Notes: generated by a model not told the origin, from the sequence alone. Shown: positions 47,973 to 56,752, counted from the stretch's first letter. The stretch is DNA of 64,000 nucleotides from Nannocystis bainbridge (GCF_028368995.1 NZ_JAQNDL010000003.1:434001-498000), one strand, 5' to 3'. Program-made: numbers and translations.

Positions 47973-48326
47973 TCACCCTTCTGGCGCGACCGTCAGCTCG
48001 GTCTGCAGTTCGACATCCGCGAAGGAGCGGATCGTGATCACGCGACAGGCCCGCACGACCCCGCGCAGGCGGCGGACCTCGCGAGACTCGCTCGACAGCC
48101 CCTCGCTGACATCGAACGGCTCCTTGGGGCGCTTGAAGCCGGGCGTGATGAGCAGTCGATCGGACAGGTACACGATCCCGGTGTCGAGATCGGTGATGAC
48201 CGGCTCATGCGGCCGGTCCTGGCGGCTCTCACCGAACAGCCCGCCGGTCACGCGCTGGTACCACACCACCTCCACGCGATGCCCGACGGGAACCGCCGCC
48301 TGGTAGATGACCACGATCTTCTGCAT
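47973..48326 (-). CDS. Small protein of unknown function, 117 residues
   Basis: The frame from ATG 48326 reads MQKIVVIYQAAVPVGHRVEV and continues with mixed beta-like sequence (GIVYLSDRLLITPGFK, VVRACRVITIRSFADVELQ). Amino-acid use is normal for a soluble protein, unlike the Arg/Pro-rich noise around. No signal peptide, TM segment or known motif is seen, and I do not recognise a family. The longer open frame upstream is rejected as it is Arg-rich. It is convergent with the histidine kinase gene. Confidence 0.6.
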   Translation of the reverse strand: MQKIVVIYQAAVPVGHRVEVVWYQRVTGGLFGESRQDRPHEPVITDLDTGIVYLSDRLLITPGFKRPKEPFDVSEGLSSESREVRRLRGVVRACRVITIRSFADVELQTELTVAPEG

Positions 48327-48676
48327 GCCGCGGATGGTAGCCCGCCGACCCTCGCGCATGCACGCCCCGAGAGTGACGCCCGCGCAAGACTCACGACCAC
48401 GAGCATGCCCGATGCTCGATCGCGCCTTTGTTTCGAGCGCTCGCCGCGAGTCGAGCGTCGCTCGATCGTGCCCTTGCTTCGAACGCTCGCCGCGAATCAC
48501 GCGTCGCGCTCACTCGCTCCGAGCGACCGCCGCGAGACCTCGGCGCGGCGTGCCCCTCACCGCCTCGCTCTGCGCTTCGGAGCAGCAGCGACCCGCTTCG
48601 AACCGCCCTCTCGCGCTCGTCCATGCGACCCGCACTTTTCGCTTCGCGTGACGCCTCGAGCGCTCCCCTCACCGCC
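48327..48676. other. Gap of 350 nt with short imperfect repeats
   Basis: No gene is seen. A motif TTCGARCGCTCGCCGCGA occurs twice near 48425 and 48477, with degenerate neighbours, suggesting local tandem duplication. Confidence 0.55.
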
Positions 48677-51022
48677 TCAACCGTCCGCCCGCGGCGTCTC
48701 GTCGAGCAGCCGCAGCGACCGGTCGGCGCACAGCTCGAAGCGCGGCCATCGCTCGGGCGTCTCGGCCCACAACGCTTCGCCTTCACGGTCGACGAATTCG
48801 CCGCGCAGGAACTCGATCATCGCGAACGCTCCCCACAGCCGCCGCACCCGCCCCGAACCCCACGCCGCGAGCTTCTGCGCCCGCGCGCTCGGCCGCGGCC
48901 ACCCACGTACCTCGACCTGGCTCGCCAGCATGCGAAACTTCTGTGCCTGATGGGCCAGCCGCTCCGGCCGCAGCACCGCCTCCAAAAAAGCACCCGAGCG
49001 CAGGCTCATGCGCGGCAGCCACTGCGCCGCCGTCGCGGGCTCGCGCATCAGCGAGTCATACGCCGCGCGCCCCTCCGCGATCACGTGCCGCACCAGCAGG
49101 TTCAGGTGTTGATGCGTCTCGACGTCGAGCGGCGCCGCCCGCAGCCCCAGGATCGCCCGCAGGCCCCCCGCCACGAACAGCCGCTCGCAGCGGGCCATCC
49201 CCAGCAGCGCGTAGCGGCCGATCAGCCGCTCGAAGCGATCGCGCTGCCCCGCGCTCCAGCGCTCGCGCACCTGCCTCGTCAGCCCTGGCAGCTGCGACCA
49301 GTCCTTGCGATCGGTCGCCGCGAACATCGGCACGAACTCGTCCCACAGCGCGCCCACGTCGTCCGCCGTCAGCTCCGGCGCATGCGAGCACACCAGCGCG
49401 TGCGGGTCCTCGCCGGCCGCCGCGCGGCGCAGCAGCGGCCCCACACGCGAGCGGCGGATCCACGTCCAGTCCTCCGGCGCCCATAGCTCCGGCGGCGGCG
49501 GCCTGCCATCGAGCCACTCGTCGTCCACGCGCGCGCGCGGCAGGTGCGGCCCGACCAGCGTCCTTCGCCACCACGCCCCGCTCGCGCGCTGCTCCGCCGG
49601 CGTCGTCGGCTCCAGCATGTACATGCGCACCCGCGCCGCTCGCGGCGCCCCGCGCTCGCGCGGCAGCGAATCGCCGAAGCACAGCGGCGAGCGCAGCTGC
49701 CCCGCCAGCACCCGCCGCATCAATCGCCCCGCCCCCGAGCAGCGCGCATGCCCGTACGGATCCCAGCGCCCCGTCAAGTTGCGCAGCACGCTGGCCTCGT
49801 GGAACCCCGTCGCCTCGTACACGATCGCGTGGTCGAAGCGCGGGTGATGCGGCGCCACCCACCGAGGCGGCGAGCGCTCGGTCGTCGGCCACCAGCGCGG
49901 CGTCAGCGTGTGCCACTCGACCTCGTCCCACGTCACCTCGAGCGCGGGGCTCATCTTGATCGCCGGCGCCGAGCGGGGCGGAAACACCCCGTACGCGTGC
50001 AGCCACCGCAGCGGCTGCAGCCCCCGGAACACCACGATCGGCCAGCGCAACGCCGCCGGCACCGCCCGCTCCCACCACGGCCACAGCGTCCACGTGAACG
50101 ACGCCCACGTGTTCAGCGGCAGGCACAGCAGCGCCCCGAACGTATGCACCACGATGAGCCCCTGCAGCGCCAGCGTCGACGCCGGCAGCCCCGGCGCGAA
50201 CAGCTGCAGCGGCGCCGAAGCCGTCGCGCTGTCGAAGCACACCCCGCACAGCGCGATCGTCAGCAGGTTGAAGAACCCGTAGTTGCCGGTCGCCGCGATC
50301 GCCAGCATCAGCCCCGCCGTCGCCAGCGCGAACACCACGCTGGCCGGCCCCGGCACGAACACCGCGAACGGCAGCACCACCTCGATCGCAAACAGCAGCA
50401 CCAGCGCGCCCTTGTGCACCCACATCGGCGCGCGGTGGACCAGCCACCCGAGCGGCGTCGGCAGCGGCTGGCGGATCACGAACCCGTGGAGGAATCCCGC
50501 GTCGGCCGGCGTCGAGCCGGCGAACTTTTGCTTGCCGAACCCGAACATCACCCGGAACAGCAGCAGCCGGAACAGCCACGCCAGCGCCGGCGTCGGCGCC
50601 CCGCTGGCCGCGACCTCGGGGGCCCATGCCAGCGCCGGCAGGAACATGGCCCAAAAGCCAGCTTCGAGCAGCAGGCTGTCCCACGGGTACACCAGCACCA
50701 CCGCCCGATCGAGCGACAGATAGAGCGCCCAGCAGGCCAGGAACGCCAGCGGCGTGTGCGGCCCGCCGACGACGATCGTCAGCGCCGCAGCCAGCCCCAG
50801 CCACGGCAGCGCGCGCAGCCAGCGATCGCCGGCGTGCAGCCACAGCAACCCCGGAAAATACAGCCAGCGGCGCGGCGCCGCGAAGTCGCGCCGGATCGCC
50901 GCCATCAGCTCCGCCACCGGCGCCACCCCCTCGCGCCCCGCGAGCGGCACGACCTGGAACGTCAGCGAAGCGAACGCGATCGCGTACACCACCCCGATCC
51001 CGCGCGCCACGAGCCCCCACAC
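48677..51022 (-). CDS. Lipase maturation factor-like membrane protein
   Basis: A 781-residue polytopic membrane protein of the LMF1/LMF2 family (PF06762-like), best known in animals where it helps lipases fold in the ER; bacterial members are uncharacterised. Family landmarks are YPWDSLLLEAGFWAMF, LFRLLLFRVMFGFGKQKF and PLPTPLGWLVHRAPMWVHK. About eight TM helices lie in the first 340 residues; a long C-terminal domain follows, ending rich in Arg and Trp (WPRFELCADRSLRLL). The start is GTG 51022, with GGAG close upstream; a slightly longer N-terminus is possible. Confidence 0.78.
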   Translation of the reverse strand: MWGLVARGIGVVYAIAFASLTFQVVPLAGREGVAPVAELMAAIRRDFAAPRRWLYFPGLLWLHAGDRWLRALPWLGLAAALTIVVGGPHTPLAFLACWALYLSLDRAVVLVYPWDSLLLEAGFWAMFLPALAWAPEVAASGAPTPALAWLFRLLLFRVMFGFGKQKFAGSTPADAGFLHGFVIRQPLPTPLGWLVHRAPMWVHKGALVLLFAIEVVLPFAVFVPGPASVVFALATAGLMLAIAATGNYGFFNLLTIALCGVCFDSATASAPLQLFAPGLPASTLALQGLIVVHTFGALLCLPLNTWASFTWTLWPWWERAVPAALRWPIVVFRGLQPLRWLHAYGVFPPRSAPAIKMSPALEVTWDEVEWHTLTPRWWPTTERSPPRWVAPHHPRFDHAIVYEATGFHEASVLRNLTGRWDPYGHARCSGAGRLMRRVLAGQLRSPLCFGDSLPRERGAPRAARVRMYMLEPTTPAEQRASGAWWRRTLVGPHLPRARVDDEWLDGRPPPPELWAPEDWTWIRRSRVGPLLRRAAAGEDPHALVCSHAPELTADDVGALWDEFVPMFAATDRKDWSQLPGLTRQVRERWSAGQRDRFERLIGRYALLGMARCERLFVAGGLRAILGLRAAPLDVETHQHLNLLVRHVIAEGRAAYDSLMREPATAAQWLPRMSLRSGAFLEAVLRPERLAHQAQKFRMLASQVEVRGWPRPSARAQKLAAWGSGRVRRLWGAFAMIEFLRGEFVDREGEALWAETPERWPRFELCADRSLRLLDETPRADG

Positions 51023-51141
51023 CAGCTCCGGCGACGCGTGAGCGAGTTGGTCGAGGACCTCGATGCCGGCAGGCTCGCACGGACCCCGCCCACGAGCAAG
51101 CCGGCCATGAGCCCGCCGCCCGGCGCTTCACGACGCCTAAA

Positions 51142-51241
51142 ACCTGTCCTCAAGGACATCTTCTAAAGTAGAACTCGCGAGAGCAGCCTGGCCCCGACCT
51201 CGCCGCCTCCGAAACCTGTCCTCAAGGACATCTCCGTGCCC
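51142..51241. repeat. Two identical palindromic pairs, 72 nt apart
   Basis: AACCTGTCCTCAAGGACATC occurs at 51141-51160 and 51213-51232; each copy is two units in 14-nt phase. Identity of the loops shows recent copying of the whole element. Confidence 0.82.
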
Positions 51242-51307
51242 GCGATGAGCAGGCCGACTCGACCTCGCCGTCTCCCGGACCCCACCTTCACCTGCGATCC
51301 GCCCGCA

Positions 51308-51865
51308 TCACCGCGGAGCGAGACCCAGCGCCTCGGCGATTCGCGTCAGCTCGGCCTGCACCTCCGCCGACGGATCGCCCTCGGCCAGCCACGCCGACAG
51401 CTCCGCGCGCGCCGCCGGCCCGTCCAGCAGCTCGAGCGCGTCGGCCAACGACATCCGCAGCTCCGCATCGGCGTGGCGTCGCGTCACGCGCTGCAGCAGC
51501 GGCTCCGTCACCGCCTGCACCCCGGTATCGCCGAGTGCGTCGATCGCCTCGGCCGGCCCGTCGGCGTCCATGCAGGCCAGCAGCTCGCGCGCGACCGGCT
51601 CCGGGCGTTGCTTCGCCAGGTACTGCAGCAGCATCGCCGCGTCGTTGCCCACGAACCCGTCGAACAGCGACCGACTGCCGCGCAGGTGCCGGATCAGCGT
51701 CACCAGCAGCGGCACCGCCGTCTCGTCCATGCGCGCCGCCAGGGCCGAGTACTGCGCCTCACACTCCGCCAGGCTCGACGGCAGGTCCGCGAACGGCCCG
51801 TGCATCGAGGCCAGCTCCTGGTAGAGCTGTTCCACATCGCGGAAGTGCAGCGGCGTCGCGGTCAT
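51308..51865 (-). CDS. HEAT-like helical repeat protein
   Basis: A 185-residue protein made of helix pairs (LFDGFVGNDAAMLLQYLA, EPVARELLACMDADGPAEAI, TGVQAVTEPLLQRVTRRHAD) that resemble short HEAT-type repeats. It has no signal peptide or TM segment. Such solenoids usually bind other proteins; no specific role is visible. It diverges from the SagB-like gene with 120 nt between, which holds a repeat pair. ATG 51865 gives a clean N-terminus. Confidence 0.6.
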   Translation of the reverse strand: MTATPLHFRDVEQLYQELASMHGPFADLPSSLAECEAQYSALAARMDETAVPLLVTLIRHLRGSRSLFDGFVGNDAAMLLQYLAKQRPEPVARELLACMDADGPAEAIDALGDTGVQAVTEPLLQRVTRRHADAELRMSLADALELLDGPAARAELSAWLAEGDPSAEVQAELTRIAEALGLAPR

Positions 51866-51912
51866 CGCGCGAGCTTGCCACGGCCGCCGCAAAACGGCCA
51901 AGCCTCCCCGAG

Positions 51913-51940
51913 ACATGTCCCCGGGGACAGGCCCTTTCAT
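51913..51940. repeat. Palindromic unit pair in a divergent promoter region
   Basis: Units start at 51913 (ACATGTCCCCGGGG) and 51927 (ACAGGC). Confidence 0.75.
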
Positions 51941-51985
51941 GCGCAGCGCGAGCCTCGGCCCGCGCTGTCCTCTATACTCTCGCCG

Positions 51986-53596
51986 ATGCCGAGCGACCTC
52001 GAGCGCGTCCTCGCCTACCACGAGCGCACCGCCCACCGGCCTGGTCGTTACGCCGCCTCGCTCGGCTACCTCGACTGGGCCACCCAGCCCAACCCCTTCC
52101 GCCTCTACGACGGCGCCGAGCGTCACCCGCTCCCGCGCGCCCATCCACATGTCTCCGAGGACAGCCCGACCTGGGCCGACCTGTTCCGCGGCCCCGTGCG
52201 CCCCCCCGCCGCGCTCGACCTCGACCTGCTCGGCTCGCTGTCCTTCCACGCCTTCGCCCTCGCCGCCTGGAAGCAGGCCGGCAGCTCGCGCTGGTCCCTG
52301 CGCGTCAACCCCTCGAGCGGCAACCTCCACCCGACCGAGGTCTACCTGCTCGCTGGCCCGCTCGTCGGCCTGTCCGATCGGCCAGGTCTCTACCACTACA
52401 CCCCCCTGCTCCACGCCCTCGAGCGCCGCGCCGCCCTCGATCCCGACGCATGGCGAGCCCTCGAATTCCCCGGCGTCCTCGTCGGCCTGTCGTCGATCGC
52501 CTGGCGCGAGGCCTGGAAGTACGGCGAGCGGGCCTTCCGCTACTGCAACCACGACGTCGGCCACGCCATCGCCGCGCTCGCCTTCGCCGCCGCGCTCCAC
52601 GGCTGGCGCGCCGTGCTCGTCGATCCGCTGGCCGACGATCGCCTCGCCGCCGTGCTCGGCCTCGCCGACCTCGGCGAAGGCGACGAGGCCGAGCACCCCG
52701 ACTGCCTGCTCGCCCTCCTGCCCGCCGACATCCCGCTGACCCTCGACCCCGCCGCCGTCCTCGACCTCACCCCGGCCGCGCTCACGGGCGTCCCCAACCA
52801 GCTCAGCGAGGGTCACCACGAGTGGCCGATCCTCGCGGAGATCGCCGCCGCCACGACCCACCCCGCCGCCACCCCGCGCCCGTGGCCGCCCCCGCCGCGT
52901 CCCCGCGCGTGCGACCTCGAGGTCCCGGCCGCGCCGTTGATCCGCCGCCGCCGCAGCGCCGTCGCCATGGACGGCCGCACCGGCCTCACCGCGGCTGGCT
53001 TTTACGACATGCTCTTGCGGACATTGCCCGAAGGACAGCCGTTCGCCGCGCTCCCGTGGCGCCCGGCGGTCGACCTGGCGCTGATGGTCCACCGCGTCGC
53101 GGACGTCGAGCCCGGCCTCTACCTGCTCGTCCGCGAGCCCGCCCGCGCCGACCGCTGGCGCGCCGCCCTGCCCGACGCCACGTGGCAGGCCCCGCCCGGG
53201 TGCCCGCCCGAGCTGCCGCTCGTCAGCGTGCGCGCCGGCGACGTCCGCCGCCCCGCCGCCCTCGTCAGCTGCGCCCAGGACATCGCCGCCGACGGGGCCT
53301 TCGCCGCCGCCATGTTCGTCGACCTGCGCGCCGAGCTCGAGCGCGAGGGCCCGGCCCACTACCGGCGCCTGTTCTGGGAGACCGGCGCGATAGGTCAGCT
53401 GCTCTACCTCGAAGCCGAGGCCCTCGGCATCGCCGCCACCGGCATCGGCTGCTTCTTCGACGCGCCCACCCGCGACCTGCTCGGCCTGCCTGAAGCCGAC
53501 GGCCTGCGCAGCCTCTACCACTTCACCGTCGGCGGCCGCGTCGAAGACGACCGCCTGCGCACCCACGACGCCTACCACCACCTCGAGCGATCGTGA
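51986..53596 (+). CDS. SagB/ThcOx-type oxidoreductase with two nitroreductase-like domains
   Basis: A 536-residue protein built from two nitroreductase-like halves. The first has the FMN-site pattern RVNPSSGNLHPTEVYLL and FRYCNHDVGHAIAALAFAA; the second has IRRRRSAVAMDGRTGLT and QLLYLEAEALGIAATGIGCFF, as in SagB-type dehydrogenases. SagB enzymes oxidise azolines to azoles during peptide maturation, but double-domain relatives also occur without peptide clusters. No YcaO or precursor gene is near, so the substrate is unknown. Three repeat elements are translated within it (52147-52174, 52368-52395, 53007-53048). Degenerate copies of its own 3' end follow. Confidence 0.82.
   Translation: MPSDLERVLAYHERTAHRPGRYAASLGYLDWATQPNPFRLYDGAERHPLPRAHPHVSEDSPTWADLFRGPVRPPAALDLDLLGSLSFHAFALAAWKQAGSSRWSLRVNPSSGNLHPTEVYLLAGPLVGLSDRPGLYHYTPLLHALERRAALDPDAWRALEFPGVLVGLSSIAWREAWKYGERAFRYCNHDVGHAIAALAFAAALHGWRAVLVDPLADDRLAAVLGLADLGEGDEAEHPDCLLALLPADIPLTLDPAAVLDLTPAALTGVPNQLSEGHHEWPILAEIAAATTHPAATPRPWPPPPRPRACDLEVPAAPLIRRRRSAVAMDGRTGLTAAGFYDMLLRTLPEGQPFAALPWRPAVDLALMVHRVADVEPGLYLLVREPARADRWRAALPDATWQAPPGCPPELPLVSVRAGDVRRPAALVSCAQDIAADGAFAAAMFVDLRAELEREGPAHYRRLFWETGAIGQLLYLEAEALGIAATGIGCFFDAPTRDLLGLPEADGLRSLYHFTVGGRVEDDRLRTHDAYHHLERS
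52147..52174. repeat. 14-nt unit pair in the oxidoreductase gene
   Basis: Units start at 52147 (ACATGTCTCCGAGG) and 52161 (ACAGCC); translated PHVSEDSP. Confidence 0.6.
52368..52395. repeat. 14-nt unit pair in the oxidoreductase gene
   Basis: Units start at 52368 (GCCTGTCCGATCGG) and 52382 (CCAGGT); translated GLSDRPGL. Confidence 0.55.
53007..53048. repeat. Three 14-nt units in the oxidoreductase gene
   Basis: Units start at 53007, 53021 and 53035; translated DMLLRTLPEGQPF. Confidence 0.65.
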
Positions 53597-54000
53597 GCGA
53601 CGCCCACGACCCCGCCACCCTCGACGCCTATCACTGCCGTGAGCGCCCGTGAGCTCGGCGTCGCGCCGGACGATGCCCGGCGCACCCCGACGCCCATCAC
53701 TGCCTCGAGCGCCTGTGAGCTCGGCGGCCGCATCGACGACTCCGCCTGCGCACCCTCGACGTACCGCCGCGCCGACGCCCCGCTTCATACCTTTGACGCC
53801 TGACCATGGCCGCGAACGCCGGCGCCGACGACCACGCCGGCGTCCCCTCGACGCCCGCCAGCGCCTCGAGGGTCTTTCAGCTCGGCGGCCACGCCGATGT
53901 CACCGCCGCTCACCGCGAGCACCCGTAGAGCGCGGCCGCGTCGACGAGACCTACCAGCGCGCAGGCCCTCGATGCCCGCCGCTGCCGCGAGCGCCCCCGC
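53560..54000 (+). repeat. Decayed tandem copies of the oxidoreductase 3' end
   Basis: The last codons of the gene (GACGCCTACCACCACCTCGA, then GCGATCGTGAGC) recur in altered form near 53620, 53688 and, more weakly, 53930. Near 53720 the preceding GGCGGCCGC...CCTGCGCACC block also recurs. Each copy holds a matching stop (CGCCCGTGAGCTCGG, CGCCTGTGAGCTCGG). This fills a 423-nt gap that has no gene of its own. Confidence 0.7.
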
Positions 54001-54019
54001 GCCGGCGGTTCCGGGCCCA

Positions 54020-56326
54020 TCAGGCGGACTGCTCGCGGCTCGTGACGAGCGCATCGCTCGTCACGATACTTTCAGACATGCCCTCAGGAGCATGTCCTTT
54101 AGAGCATGTCTCTTTCGACATATCCTGAAGAACATGCTCGATGCGCCAGGCGTGCCAGCTCTCCCCGCCGAGCACGTCGACCAACCGGACCCGCGCCACC
54201 CACGGCCCCTCGCCGGTGAGCGCGAGCCACCCGCTGTCGGCGTCGAGCTCCCGCCGGTTCCGTGTCCGCGCCGCCGCGAACGCCGGGCGATGCGGCGACT
54301 GTCCCTCGCCGGCCTCCGCGATCGGCCGAGCGACGATGGCCCAGGACGCCGACCCCGCGCCGGCACTCTCCCCGGACGCCAGACCCTCCGGTGCAACCGC
54401 AGCCACCCGCGCCTGCGCCTCGCCGACACTCTCCCCCGATGCAGCCGCAGCCGCCCGCGAAGCCTCGCCCGCCAGCGCCGGCTCCTGCTCCGAAGTCTCC
54501 GCGTCCGCTTGCACTTCGCCGCTGCGAACGCCTCGTGTCGAGGCTTCGCCCGCCGCCGAACAAGCCGCGCCCTCTCCCGCCTCTGACAGTCCCGTCTCGC
54601 CGTCCGCGACGCGAGCCACCGCGCCGATCGCCGGCGACGCCGTCGCAAATTCGACCGACCACGCCTCGACCGCCGCGCGAGCATCCCCCGCCGTCGCCAG
54701 CGCCGCCGTCGCCCGCGTCGGCGCCGAGAACCGCGCCCCCTCCAGAGTCGCCTGCACGCGCAACCCCGGGCCCGCCGCCGCGACCGCGAACGTCACCGCG
54801 ACCACCGGCCGCTCGCTCCACGGCGGCTCCCCGGCGTGCCCGCGCGGGTCGAGCAGGGCGCGCCGCAGCTGCAGGCAGACCACGCTCACGCCTGTCCCTT
54901 CGGCCAGCTCGGTGCCGGCCGGGAAACTCCACGCCCACGCCATCACCTCGAGCTTGCGCAGCCCGAGCCCCGCCGCGCTCGTCGCTGCCGCCGCCACCTC
55001 CGCGGCCGTCACCTCCCCGTCGAGCGGCCCGACCCACACCGCAGTGTCCCCCGCGATCCCCGTCACCCCGCCCGCGGCCGCCGCCCTGGCAGCGTCGCCG
55101 GCGATCTCCATCACTCCGCCGGTTGCCGCCGCCCTGGCAGCGTCCGCCGCGTTCCTCGTCACCCCGCCGGTTGCCGCCGCCCCGGCAGCGTCCCCCGCGT
55201 TCCCCGTCACCCCGCCCGCCGCCTGCGCCCCGCGCAGCCGCAGCACCGCGGCCGGCCACGGATCGGCCTGTCCCGAGAGCCAGATTGCGCGCTCCGCCGG
55301 CCCCAGCCCGGCGCGCACGAACCCGATACCTGGCTTTTCGGCCATGCGCGCGTGGGCCAGCTCGATCGCCGCGGCCGCGCTGTCGCAGCCGATCCATCGC
55401 CGCCCCAGCGCGTGCGCGGCCGCCAGCGTGGTCCCGGCGCCGCAGAAGAAATCGGCCACCAGCCCGCCGGGGTTCGAGCTGGCGGCGACGATCCGGCGCA
55501 GCAGGCTCTCGTTCTTCTGCGTGGCCCAGCCGGTCTTCTCGCGCGAAAAACTCTTGATCTGGATCGAGTCGAGCGAGTCGCCGCCGCGCAGCCGCCACTC
55601 GGCCGGGCTCGCGTTCCACACGTCCTCGACCGGCACGCCGCCCTGCTGGTCGGCCTCGCCCTTGCGCCGCCGGTACTCGCTCGGGTGCGCGTTGACCTGG
55701 CGGTGGAACACGAACCGCTGCGGGTCCTTGACGTAGAAGTAGATGAGGTCGTGGTTGCGGATCCAGTTGTTGGCCCGCGCCTTGAACCCCGAGATCCAGC
55801 CGACCCGCCACACGATCTCGCGCTGGAAACAGCCGGGCCCGAAGATCTCGTCGAGCAGCAGCTTCACCGCGTGACCGACGATCGGGTCGACGTGCACGTA
55901 GAGGCTGCCGTGCGGCGCCAGCAGGCGGTGGATCCGCCGCAGCCGCGGGTCCAGCATCTGCAGCAGCCCCGCGACCCCGCCGGGCCAGCGATCGCTGTAG
56001 GCCCGCGAGCGCAGCTCCGGCCCCTCCGCGTCGGCCCCGACCCGCGTCGTCCGCTCGAACTCGTGGCCGGTCGCGAACGGCGGGTCGATGTACACCAGGT
56101 CGATCGCCCCCGCGTGCGTCGCCATCAGCGCGTCCATCGCCAGCAGGTTGTCGCCGCCGACCAGCAGCCCCGGCGCCCGCGTCGGCTCGGCCTCGACCCC
56201 GCCGATCACCTGCTCGACCTGCAGCCCCAGCGAGCGCGCGGGCACCTCGACGCGCGCGCCGTCAGGCCCGTACTTGCCCGGCCACACCACCTCGACCGCG
56301 CCGCTTGCCGATCGTGGACGCGGCAT
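54020..56326 (-). CDS. DNA adenine methyltransferase (beta class, DPPF), long variable C-terminus
   Basis: A 768-residue site-specific DNA methyltransferase. Motif IV DPPF (81-84, VYIDPPFATG) precedes motif I DFFCGAGTT (292-300), the beta-class order, and the DPPF form implies N6-adenine methylation. The first 340 residues are close to type III Mod-like and orphan enzymes. The remaining 430 are low complexity: four 16-residue repeats (about 372-430) from a 48-bp minisatellite, then an Ala/Glu/Ser-rich part. The last residues (EHVLQDMSKETCSKGHAPEG) are encoded by the palindromic array. The ATG lies 3 nt after the cytochrome gene stop, both within one repeat element. No restriction gene is adjacent. 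Confidence 0.85.
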   Translation of the reverse strand: MPRPRSASGAVEVVWPGKYGPDGARVEVPARSLGLQVEQVIGGVEAEPTRAPGLLVGGDNLLAMDALMATHAGAIDLVYIDPPFATGHEFERTTRVGADAEGPELRSRAYSDRWPGGVAGLLQMLDPRLRRIHRLLAPHGSLYVHVDPIVGHAVKLLLDEIFGPGCFQREIVWRVGWISGFKARANNWIRNHDLIYFYVKDPQRFVFHRQVNAHPSEYRRRKGEADQQGGVPVEDVWNASPAEWRLRGGDSLDSIQIKSFSREKTGWATQKNESLLRRIVAASSNPGGLVADFFCGAGTTLAAAHALGRRWIGCDSAAAAIELAHARMAEKPGIGFVRAGLGPAERAIWLSGQADPWPAAVLRLRGAQAAGGVTGNAGDAAGAAATGGVTRNAADAARAAATGGVMEIAGDAARAAAAGGVTGIAGDTAVWVGPLDGEVTAAEVAAAATSAAGLGLRKLEVMAWAWSFPAGTELAEGTGVSVVCLQLRRALLDPRGHAGEPPWSERPVVAVTFAVAAAGPGLRVQATLEGARFSAPTRATAALATAGDARAAVEAWSVEFATASPAIGAVARVADGETGLSEAGEGAACSAAGEASTRGVRSGEVQADAETSEQEPALAGEASRAAAAASGESVGEAQARVAAVAPEGLASGESAGAGSASWAIVARPIAEAGEGQSPHRPAFAAARTRNRRELDADSGWLALTGEGPWVARVRLVDVLGGESWHAWRIEHVLQDMSKETCSKGHAPEGMSESIVTSDALVTSREQSA
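54076..54145. repeat. Palindromic array, 5 units, encoding a methyltransferase tail
   Basis: Cores start at 54076, 54090, 54104, 54118 and 54132. On the minus strand the array reads through as HV, DM, TC, HA and GM pairs, showing how a 14-nt period steps through all three frames every 42 nt. Confidence 0.92.
54890..54917. repeat. 14-nt unit pair in the methyltransferase gene
   Basis: Units start at 54890 (GCCTGTCCCTTCGG) and 54904 (CCAGCT). Confidence 0.55.
55049..55238. repeat. 48-bp minisatellite, 4 copies, in the methyltransferase gene
   Basis: Copies start at 55049, 55097, 55145 and 55193 and encode a 16-residue motif like GGVTGNAGDAARAAA. Being a multiple of 3, copy-number change would keep the frame. 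Confidence 0.88.
55266..55293. repeat. 14-nt unit pair in the methyltransferase gene
   Basis: Units start at 55266 (GCCTGTCCCGAGAG) and 55280 (CCAGAT). Confidence 0.5.
55328..55355. repeat. 14-nt unit pair in the methyltransferase gene
   Basis: Units start at 55328 (ACCTGGCTTTTCGG) and 55342 (CCATGC). Confidence 0.5.
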
Positions 56327-56350
56327 GTCTCAAGGGACAGGTGGGGGCGG
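56323..56350. repeat. Palindromic pair giving a stop and a start codon
   Basis: Units start at 56323 (GCATGTCTCAAGGG) and 56337 (ACAGGT). On the minus strand it supplies the TGA of the cytochrome gene and the ATG of the methyltransferase gene, 3 nt apart. Confidence 0.8.
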
Positions 56351-56752
56351 CGGCAGCTGCAGCTCCGGCTGCGACAGCGAGCGCACGTAGGCGACCAGGA
56401 CCTTGAGGGTCGGCTCGCTGAAGTGCGGGAAGCTCGGCATGGTCGGCGGCCGCCCGCCACGGATCGATCGCCGCAGCCGCTCGTCGCTGAGGGTGCTCAT
56501 GAACCCGGGGTCGGTCAGGTCGCGCACGCCCGCGACCTCCGGCAGCCCCTTGCCGTCATGGCCGTGGCAGCGGGCGCAGTTCTGGGCGAAGATCTTGGCC
56601 CCGGAGATGTCCCGCTCGGGCCCGGTCGGCTCATGACAGCCCGCCAGCAGCCCGGCGAACAACATGGCACTTCGGACATGTCCGAAAAGCCCGCCGCGCG
56701 CCCCGGACGGCGAGGCGGGAGCGTGCGCGCGCGGGTCAGCGGTGGCGGACAT
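56330..56752 (-). CDS. Mono-haem cytochrome c lipoprotein
   Basis: A 140-residue exported cytochrome. CARCH (59-63) binds one c-type haem and MPSF (Met105) fits the distal ligand; the sequence between is typical of small class I cytochromes. A lipobox LLAGC (Cys39) suggests attachment to a membrane as an electron carrier. The start is debatable: ATG 56752 gives a long N-region (with repeat-encoded GLFGHVRSA) before the hydrophobic stretch, while ATG 56665 (MLFAGLLAGC) gives a very short, uncharged signal. The first is preferred for its positive charges. It forms an operon with the downstream methyltransferase, an unusual pairing. Confidence 0.8.
   Translation of the reverse strand: MSATADPRAHAPASPSGARGGLFGHVRSAMLFAGLLAGCHEPTGPERDISGAKIFAQNCARCHGHDGKGLPEVAGVRDLTDPGFMSTLSDERLRRSIRGGRPPTMPSFPHFSEPTLKVLVAYVRSLSQPELQLPPPPPVP
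56662..56703. repeat. Palindromic units (2-3) in a signal peptide region
   Basis: Units start at 56662 (ACATGGCACTTCGG), 56676 (ACATGT) and a degenerate 56690. They encode part of the cytochrome signal sequence. Confidence 0.7.

Noticed and set aside
51986..53596. A peptide natural-product cluster around the SagB-like gene
   Set aside because: No YcaO, precursor peptide, protease or transporter is near.
54020..56326. A complete type III restriction-modification system
   Set aside because: No Res helicase-nuclease gene is adjacent on either side.
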